From positions 1 through 9,763 of the forward strand of contig JAATFK010000385.1 of assembly GCA_015655225.1 (NCBI GenBank): a stretch of DNA of 9,763 nt, written 5' to 3'. This DNA comes from Solirubrobacterales bacterium (GTDB taxonomy: Bacteria > Actinomycetota > Thermoleophilia > Solirubrobacterales > Solirubrobacteraceae). The notes below the pieces were generated by a model. That model was given only the letters and a program-made list of their open reading frames with translations, was not told the origin of the DNA and made no database searches. Shown piece by piece: positions 6,275-9,763 of the stretch (the first letter of the stretch is position 1; each line of letters begins with the position of its first letter). Position numbers and translations under genes: made by a program.

Positions 6275-6285
6275 GCGCTCCCAGC

Positions 6286-6358
6286 GCGGACGTAGCTCAG
6301 TTGGTAGAGCGCAAGCTTCCCAAGCTTGAGGTCGCGGGTTCGAGGCCCGTCGTCCGCT
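6286..6358 (+). tRNA. tRNA-Gly (anticodon CCC)
   Basis: All 73 positions fold as a standard cloverleaf. The acceptor stem GCGGACG pairs with CGTCCGC (6351-6357), with U8-A9 following. The D stem is GCTC/GAGC. The anticodon stem CAAGC/GCTTG encloses the loop TTCCCAA with CCC at 6319-6321, which reads the GGG glycine codon. A five-base variable loop follows, then the T stem GCGGG/CCCGT (one G-U pair) with loop TTCGAGG. The discriminator base is T at 6358, and the 3' CCA is not encoded. tRNA genes are common integration sites, and the sequence style changes just downstream. Confidence 0.97.
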
Positions 6359-6400
6359 TCAGGAGGAACTACCTGCGTAGAGGGTGTTTCGGTGGCGCCC

Positions 6401-6415
6401 CTACCGGCCCGGTAG
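6401..6415. terminator. Possible terminator hairpin downstream of tRNA-Gly
   Basis: CTACCGG and CCGGTAG flank a single central C, giving a perfect palindrome. As RNA it would form a 5-6 bp stem. The flanking AGAGGG and CCCTCT can extend the structure. There is no U-tract, so termination is inferred from position only. Confidence 0.35.
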
Positions 6416-6431
6416 CCCTCTCCTCGGGCAT

Positions 6432-6455
6432 CCGCGCTAGCGCCCCGCGCTAGCG
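6432..6455. repeat. Tandem pair of 11-base CCGCGCTAGCG repeats
   Basis: Two exact copies of CCGCGCTAGCG (6432-6442 and 6445-6455) are spaced 13 bases start to start. Each contains the 8-base palindrome CGCTAGCG. They could be paired sites for a dimeric DNA-binding protein. Confidence 0.7.
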
Positions 6456-6507
6456 AACCGCCCGTCAGTCGCCCTCAAACCGCCTAACTTCGTGCGGTCT
6501 GAGACAA

Positions 6508-6549
6508 AGAATCTGCTGAGCGCCCGACTGTCATCTGTGGGCAGATTCT
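6508..6549. repeat. 9-bp perfect inverted repeat (hairpin)
   Basis: AGAATCTGC (6508-6516) and GCAGATTCT (6541-6549) are perfect reverse complements with a 24-base loop. The arms are AT-richer than the surroundings. Confidence 0.6.
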
Positions 6550-6634
6550 CGGCTCGGGGGTGGGGGGCCTGTTTCCTCTCTGACCCCCTTCGCGGGATCG
6601 CCGCCCCCATCCTCCGCCGCCCGCGTGCAATGGA

Positions 6635-6694
6635 AGCCGTTCACGACGAACCGCGCCCCAGCTCGGGGGAAAAGCCGGGGCGCAGCCGTTCACG
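6635..6694. repeat. 11-base direct repeats flanking a GC-rich hairpin
   Basis: AGCCGTTCACG occurs at 6635-6645 and 6684-6694. Between them GCGCCCC (6653-6659) and GGGGCGC (6677-6683) form a perfect 7-bp stem. It can be extended inward by three more pairs (GCT/AGC) after one mismatch, leaving a 9-base loop. Confidence 0.6.
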
Positions 6695-6771
6695 CGCAGA
6701 GGGGCCCACGGCGCACGGGTAGGGGATGCCCCGCGCGCGATGCCCCCTGGCCCAGCAGACTCTAGGCAGGA

Positions 6772-7108
6772 CGCATATAAACCGCAAGATGCAATGCACC
6801 ACCTCCCGGCATCAAGACGATCGCAACGCCTCGGCTTCCAGTTCCAGGACGGAGAACTCGATCCCGAACATCTCGGAGATGGACAGCAGCACCGCATAGG
6901 ACGGATTCCGCTCGCCTCGTTCGATGGCGCTGTAGTGCGTCCGGTCGAGGCCGGCGCTCGCCGCGAACGCCTCCTGTGACAGGCCCGCTGCCTCTCGCCG
7001 AGATCGGATCGCTTGACCGAGGGCTTGATGTTGTCTCGATCGTCGCTCGGGCACGGTGCGCGGGGCACTGTCCCGTTCTGCGTCCCGAACCTCTACGGTT
7101 TATATGCG
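6772..7108. repeat. 13-bp perfect inverted repeat enclosing the XRE gene
   Basis: CGCATATAAACCG (6772-6784) is repeated as its exact reverse complement at 7096-7108. The arms are AT-rich islands in GC-rich DNA. Each carries TATAAA, a good -10-like hexamer, pointing inward: on the plus strand in the left arm and on the minus strand in the right arm. The XRE regulator gene (6812-7054) lies entirely between them. The arms could be operators or promoters bound by that regulator, or ends of a small mobile unit. Confidence 0.75.
6812..7054 (-). CDS. Small XRE-family transcriptional regulator
   Basis: This is a DNA-binding protein with a Cro/CI-type helix-turn-helix and little else (80 residues). 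The domain covers about 11-70: LGQAIRSRREAAGLSQEAFA (helices 1-2), AGLDRTHYSAIERGERNPS with the recognition helix and the ERGxRNPS motif, then VLLSISEMFGIEFSVLE. A short acidic and Leu-rich C-terminus follows. The start is the only in-frame GTG after an upstream stop (at about 7102). No SD is visible. A TATAAA on the minus strand in the right inverted-repeat arm (7096-7108) is a likely -10, giving a leader of some 35-40 bases. Target genes are unknown. Its position between a tRNA and the divergent lipoprotein suggests control of itself and perhaps of that gene. Single-domain regulators like this are common in mobile regions. Confidence 0.88.
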   Translation of the reverse strand: MPERRSRQHQALGQAIRSRREAAGLSQEAFAASAGLDRTHYSAIERGERNPSYAVLLSISEMFGIEFSVLELEAEALRSS

Positions 7109-7183
7109 GTAGGCGTGCTGGGGCCAGTCTGAGGCATCCCCGGCGTGCCGGTCTTCTTCTTCGTCTGTCATCAAGGAGCCAAT

Positions 7184-7774
7184 GTGCGGGAGAATCGGAT
7201 AGTGCGGGTTGCGATGGCGGGAGCAATCCTGATGGGCGGCGCTTTGAGCGGGTGCGGGGGCAGCACGAGCAGCAGCTCGACGACCTCGGCGGCTGTATCT
7301 CCGGCACCCACTGCCGCTGCGACTACGCCGGCCAGGTCGACCGGGACGACGACTGCGAGCGCACCCTCGATCACTCGCTCGCAGTACATCGCGAAGGTGG
7401 ACGCGATCTGCGCGGACTTCAACAAGAAGAACGACGCCGTCAACAGACAGCTCGACGCGACCACCCTCAGCGGCTCCGACTCGGACAGACTCATCGCGTC
7501 TAGCAAGCCGCTGAGACAAGCTTTCGGCTACGCGCAGGCCGAACTCGACAGCATCCGAAGAGTCCCCGTGCCGACAGGGTCAGAGAGCGCCGTCAAGGCG
7601 CTGATCGACGCGCGCGACGCCCAGGTAGCGATTGGCGGGCAGATCATCGATGCGGCGAGCGACGGTGACGTGGACCGGTACGACGACCTCACGCCAGAGG
7701 TTCAGCGCGCCCAGGAGCGCGCCGAGGGTGCAGCACAGGGATTCGGCTTGAAGAACTGCGGCTCCGGCAGATAA
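7184..7774 (+). CDS. Secreted lipoprotein of Thermoleophilia type
   Basis: The function is unknown. The 196-residue protein has an Arg-containing N-terminus, a hydrophobic stretch and lipobox LSGC with Cys24 as the lipid-modified residue. A Ser/Thr/Ala linker (27-61) leads to a helical domain (about 64-196) starting SQYIAKVDAICADFN and ending GFGLKNCG. Cys76 and Cys192 sit at the two ends of this domain and probably pair. From general familiarity, this layout (a YIA..DAIC start and a GLK.CG end) is frequent in Solirubrobacterales lipoproteins, often in many copies. GTG at 7184 is preferred over ATG at 7145 because AAGGAG lies 5 bases before it and the longer form would spoil the signal peptide. 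It is divergent from the XRE gene with about 130 bases between. Confidence 0.85.
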   Translation: MRENRIVRVAMAGAILMGGALSGCGGSTSSSSTTSAAVSPAPTAAATTPARSTGTTTASAPSITRSQYIAKVDAICADFNKKNDAVNRQLDATTLSGSDSDRLIASSKPLRQAFGYAQAELDSIRRVPVPTGSESAVKALIDARDAQVAIGGQIIDAASDGDVDRYDDLTPEVQRAQERAEGAAQGFGLKNCGSGR

Positions 7775-7822
7775 GCCGCGCGGGAACCGGGCCCTGGCGA
7801 TCCACGCGGCTAGTGGCCCGGT
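7774..7822. other. Interlocked pair of inverted repeats after the lipoprotein gene
   Basis: AGCCGCG (7774-7780) pairs with CGCGGCT (7805-7811), and ACCGGGCC (7786-7793) pairs with GGCCCGGT (7815-7822). The two stems cross, so they are either alternative hairpins or a pseudoknot. The structure starts at the last base of the lipoprotein stop codon. The next promoter-like hexamer begins 16 bases after it. A terminator role is likely, but there is no U-tract. Confidence 0.5.
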
Positions 7823-7838
7823 CGTGACACTGGCACCC

Positions 7839-7844
7839 TATGAT
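7839..7844 (+). promoter_or_regulatory. -10 element of the Cys-rich secreted protein gene
   Basis: TATGAT matches the -10 consensus at five of six positions. The ATG lies 33 bases downstream, giving a leader long enough for the visible SD. The -35 is not clear; GTGACA at 7824-7829 is too close. Confidence 0.5.
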
Positions 7845-7877
7845 GGCGGCGCGAGAGTGGTTGGGCGGAGAGAGCAA

Positions 7878-8555
7878 ATGCGAAAGCTCATCCTGATAGC
7901 GGTGTTGGCCTGCGGATCGCTGGCATATCTGACCGCTCCTGCGACAGCGGCCGAGCGGTGCGCCGCCCCGCACACGGCGCCCTTTGGGACCGACATCCAT
8001 AGAGGAATCGTCATCACGGGCACACGGATCGAGTGCACCCGAGCACAGGCGTTCGTGCGGGCATTCGCGAAGACGTGTGCCGCGCGCCGTCAGACCGTCG
8101 GGGATTGTTCCTTCACGAGCACGTCAGGTGGTATCGCGGCTCGCTGCGTCGAAGTTATCGTTGGGGACGCCGGTTCTGGCGGGTATGCGCGCGAGCGCTG
8201 TAGCTTCCGGACCGGGCCCAAGGCGGCCGTTCTCACGTTCTATGGAGGATTCGGGCTCGACCCTCCGCCATCACGCTATTCCGACTGCGGCTCACCGACG
8301 GTGTACGGCATGACGACTCTGGTCGTGGAACTGCGCGAGGCAGGGACGACGTGTCCGCGAGCCCGGCAGCTCTCAGGCCGCATTCGGCTCGGGAAGGGAA
8401 TCACGAGCAGACAGCAGGTCGATGATTCTCCGCCGCGCTACGACTTTCTCATCGAGGGCTGGTCTTGTGTCTCCCAGGTGCTGACCAGCGCGCCCGCCTC
8501 GTCAGTCGAGTGCAAGCGCGGCAAAGCGGACGTTCGCTTTGTCTCGAACAACTAG
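7878..8555 (+). CDS. Cys-rich secreted protein, unknown function
   Basis: I do not recognise a named family. ATG at 7878 is chosen over an upstream in-frame start at 7824 because it is preceded by GGAGAGAG and begins a signal peptide (MRKLILIAV... to about TATAA, residue 25). The mature part (about 200 residues) has ten cysteines, an even number that suits disulfides outside the cell. Two stretches resemble each other: IECTRAQAFVRAF...RCSFRTGPKAAVLTF and TTCPRARQLSGRI...ECKRGKADVRF. The second resembles a small domain (CxxARxL... WxC ... CxRG) that I associate with secreted Thermoleophilia proteins. A tandem duplication of one Cys domain is therefore likely. It has its own promoter, follows the lipoprotein by about 100 bases and ends facing the GntR gene. 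Confidence 0.82.
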   Translation: MRKLILIAVLACGSLAYLTAPATAAERCAAPHTAPFGTDIHRGIVITGTRIECTRAQAFVRAFAKTCAARRQTVGDCSFTSTSGGIAARCVEVIVGDAGSGGYARERCSFRTGPKAAVLTFYGGFGLDPPPSRYSDCGSPTVYGMTTLVVELREAGTTCPRARQLSGRIRLGKGITSRQQVDDSPPRYDFLIEGWSCVSQVLTSAPASSVECKRGKADVRFVSNN

Positions 8556-8594
8556 GTCCGGCGGACCCCACCCCTCTAACCCCGACACCGTCGG
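8555..8594. terminator. Two small hairpins between converging genes
   Basis: GGTCC (8555-8559) pairs with GGACC (8563-8567) over a 3-base loop, starting at the last base of the stop codon. CCGAC (8582-8586) pairs with GTCGG (8590-8594), also over 3 bases. They lie in the 110-base gap between converging genes. Neither has a U-tract, so the terminator role is an inference from position. Confidence 0.35.
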
Positions 8595-8665
8595 ACCCTT
8601 CTCGACTCCCTGCCTCGAACTGTCGCTGTGGCACCCGCGAGGTTTGCCGCGACAGTGCGCCGATG

Positions 8666-9391
8666 CTACCTACGCGAACGCGAGGTCGATGGCCGCTGGC
8701 GCTGGCCTTTGACGGGCGGCGCGGTGGCCTCAAGGTAGTCGCGCGTCGCTCTCTGGGCGGCGCCGGCGTCTCTGCTCGATACGGCGTCCAGTACCGCGCG
8801 ATACAGCGGAGCGGCGCGTAGCAGTCGCGGCGTCGAGGTTGGATCTTGGGATGCGATGAGAGCGGAATGCAGGCGTTCCACTAGTGCGCGGAGGACATCA
8901 TTCTCGCTAGCGGAGGTGAGGGCCCTGTGGAAGTCTAGGTCGGCCTCTTGCATGGCCTGGCGACTGGTAGGAGAGTCGGGGCGGGCTCCGATTTCTTCGA
9001 TCCGTCTGACGGCCTCAGCGAGGCCCTGCCGGTGAGCCTTGCTGCTTCGGGTGGCGGCAAGTTCCGCCGCCTGGACTTCAAGGATCTCTCGGCATTCGAT
9101 GTACTGCGTGATGGTCGTGCTGCGGCGGTCGCTCTCCAGGAGGGCGGCGATGATGTCCGGGTGCAGCATGTCCCACCGGTCGCTGGGGTTGACGGTCGCG
9201 CCGACGCCGTGCTTGACCGCGATGAGGTCGGCGTCTTCGAGGGCGCGGATGCATTCGCGGGCGACGCCCCGGCTGATGCTGAACTCTTCGGCGAGGTCGA
9301 CTTCTCTGGGCAGAAAGGTGCCTGGTTGGAAGGCGCCGGAAACGATGTCGCGAATGAGGAGGCGGAAGGCGGTCTCGTGGAGTCGTGGCAT
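8666..9391 (-). CDS. GntR-family transcriptional regulator, FCD (FadR-like) subfamily
   Basis: This is a ligand-responsive DNA-binding regulator, normally dimeric, that often controls sugar-acid or carboxylate use. The 241 residues show a winged helix (about 5-68): LLIRDIVSGAFQPGTFLPRE, LAEEFSISRGVARECIRALED and LIAVKHGVGATVNP. A helical FCD domain (about 78-222) follows, with YIECREILEVQAAELAA and EADLDFHRALTSASEN. Asp151 and His155 are the first two metal ligands of the FCD site. The two later His of the usual pattern are Tyr197 and Tyr219, so the canonical metal site is incomplete. An unusual basic, Pro/Ser-rich tail (about 224-241) follows. ATG at 9391 is preferred to TTG at 9403; AGGTGA lies 12 bases before the ATG. 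The start overlaps the inverted repeat at 9390-9404, a likely autoregulatory operator. Confidence 0.9.
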   Translation of the reverse strand: MPRLHETAFRLLIRDIVSGAFQPGTFLPREVDLAEEFSISRGVARECIRALEDADLIAVKHGVGATVNPSDRWDMLHPDIIAALLESDRRSTTITQYIECREILEVQAAELAATRSSKAHRQGLAEAVRRIEEIGARPDSPTSRQAMQEADLDFHRALTSASENDVLRALVERLHSALIASQDPTSTPRLLRAAPLYRAVLDAVSSRDAGAAQRATRDYLEATAPPVKGQRQRPSTSRSRR

Positions 9392-9404
9392 TGGGTTATC
9401 CAAT
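9390..9404. promoter_or_regulatory. Candidate GntR operator at the start codon
   Basis: ATTGG and CCAAT are perfect reverse complements separated by 5 bases. Size and symmetry fit sites bound by FadR-type GntR dimers. The site covers the ATG of the GntR gene and ends on the first base of the upstream stop codon, so binding could block its expression. Confidence 0.5.
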
Positions 9405-9763
9405 CACCTGCCGGCTCTAGATGTCCATCGAGTGCCGCGCCCGTCCCCGAGCGGCACGCGAAGCCCGAGCCGATCCTCGGGAGAGGCGACGGGCTTGATG
9501 TCGATCCAGACATAGCGGTTTCCCCGGCGTTCGAGCGTCCGTGTGGGATGGAGCGCTGCGGATGGTCGAGTAGGAACAGGAGGCGCGACTCGGACGCGGG
9601 AACGTCTGCTCGGGCGCGGGGCAAGGATCTGGTCGGCGAGGCTACGGCCGGCGGCTGGCGTGCTGAACCGGCGTCGCGCGCGTGCGATCAGGACAGGTAC
9701 TGGGGCGATCGGTTGATCGCGCATGGCGCGCAGCATGTGGACGTAGCGGTTCAGCAGGATCTC
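9404..9763 (-). CDS. 3' end of an unidentified gene upstream of the GntR regulator
   Basis: An open frame enters from the right edge and ends with TGA at 9404, giving about 119 visible residues. The part nearest the edge (EILLNRYVHMLRAMRDQP) reads as a helix with GC-rich codon thirds. The middle is Arg/Pro/Ala-rich and could be disordered, and near the end RYVWIDIKPV looks like a beta strand. I recognise no family. The frame runs straight into the GntR gene with its stop 12 bases before the ATG, which favours an operon. Codon bias weakens towards the end, so the last part may be poorly conserved. An internal ATG at 9736 gives a 110-residue version, but there is no evidence for a start there. 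Confidence 0.45.
   Translation of the reverse strand, partial: EILLNRYVHMLRAMRDQPIAPVPVLIARARRRFSTPAAGRSLADQILAPRPSRRSRVRVAPPVPTRPSAALHPTRTLERRGNRYVWIDIKPVASPEDRLGLRVPLGDGRGTRWTSRAGR

Larger units (their letters stand above)
6359..6811. other. 453-base stretch without a convincing gene, rich in short repeats
   Basis: No open frame here has coding character. The stretch holds several short structures: a 15-base palindrome (6401-6415) nested in an outer AGAGGG/CCCTCT stem (6379-6384/6416-6421), tandem 11-base repeats (6432-6442, 6445-6455), a 9-bp hairpin (6508-6516/6541-6549), an 11-base direct repeat pair around a GC-rich hairpin (6635-6694), GATGCCCC twice (6725-6732, 6739-6746), and the left arm of a 13-bp inverted repeat (6772-6784). 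It may hold tRNA termination signals, remnants of an integrated element or a structured RNA. I cannot choose between these. Confidence 0.6.

Noticed and set aside
6339..6358. Possible attachment-site duplication of the tRNA 3' end
   Set aside because: I looked for a second copy of this segment to 9763 and saw only short chance matches.
6721..6746. GATGCCCC direct repeat as a CRISPR-like or iteron array
   Set aside because: There are only two 8-base copies 14 bases apart, with no third unit and no spacer structure.
6484..7068. 194-codon minus-strand open frame covering the repeat-rich gap
   Set aside because: No domain is visible. It overlaps the XRE gene in another frame and its composition (Arg, Pro, Ser) is typical of non-coding GC-rich DNA.
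7145..7183. ATG at 7145 as start of the lipoprotein
   Set aside because: It adds 13 residues before the signal peptide. The GTG at 7184 has AAGGAG at good spacing and gives a normal lipoprotein signal.
9401..9403. TTG at 9403 as start of the GntR regulator
   Set aside because: The AGGTGA sequence would touch the start codon with no spacing, and the ATG at 9391 begins just before the conserved first helix. It is not excluded.
9404..9624. Other minus-strand frame from 9624 running into the GntR gene
   Set aside because: It reads Ser/Pro/Ala-rich sequence out of frame through the clearly coding GntR region, so it is a shadow.

Overview
The left two thirds of this window look like the chromosome of a very GC-rich actinobacterium. 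My best guess is the class Thermoleophilia (Solirubrobacterales, Conexibacter-like). The guess rests on the mostly G/C third codon positions, the PknB-like kinase, RlmH and ArgRS sequences, and two secreted proteins of a type I associate with that class (a lipoprotein ending GLKNCG and a Cys-rich secreted protein). It is made from sequence style and not from any search.

Positions 1-6358 are compact core genome. On the minus strand lie a DUF3467 protein (2275-2592), a calcineurin-like metallophosphoesterase (1489-2223), a Thr/Pro-tailed lipoprotein (874-1473) and the N-terminal 292 residues of a Ser/Thr protein kinase cut by the window edge. Short gaps and a 4-base GTGA overlap suggest that the last three, perhaps all four, are one operon. 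Divergent from DUF3467 run rlmH (2612-3019) and argS (3076-4725). argS converges on a minus-strand cytochrome c maturation-type pair: a CcmG/ResA-like thioredoxin (5211-5759) and a CcmH-like protein (4741-5214), joined by an ATGA overlap. Upstream of these is a small membrane-anchored protein of unknown function (5815-6258), divergent from a tRNA-Gly(CCC) gene (6286-6358).

The most striking signal in this half is promoter grammar. Five transcription units (DUF3467, rlmH, argS, the thioredoxin and the 147-aa protein) have a -10-like hexamer exactly 6-7 bases before an ATG or GTG and no Shine-Dalgarno sequence, which is what leaderless mRNAs need. Two divergent pairs share overlapping -10 elements in intergenic gaps of only 19 and 27 bp.

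Downstream of the tRNA the style changes. There is a 453-base stretch without a gene but rich in short inverted and direct repeats, a small XRE regulator enclosed by a perfect 13-bp inverted repeat, a lipoprotein and a Cys-rich secreted protein that both have clear Shine-Dalgarno sequences, and a GntR/FCD regulator behind the 3' end of an unidentified gene. Codon third positions look less GC-biased here. A tRNA-linked accessory region is plausible, but no integrase and no second copy of the tRNA 3' end is visible. I found no CRISPR array, rRNA, intact insertion sequence or recognisable defence system.
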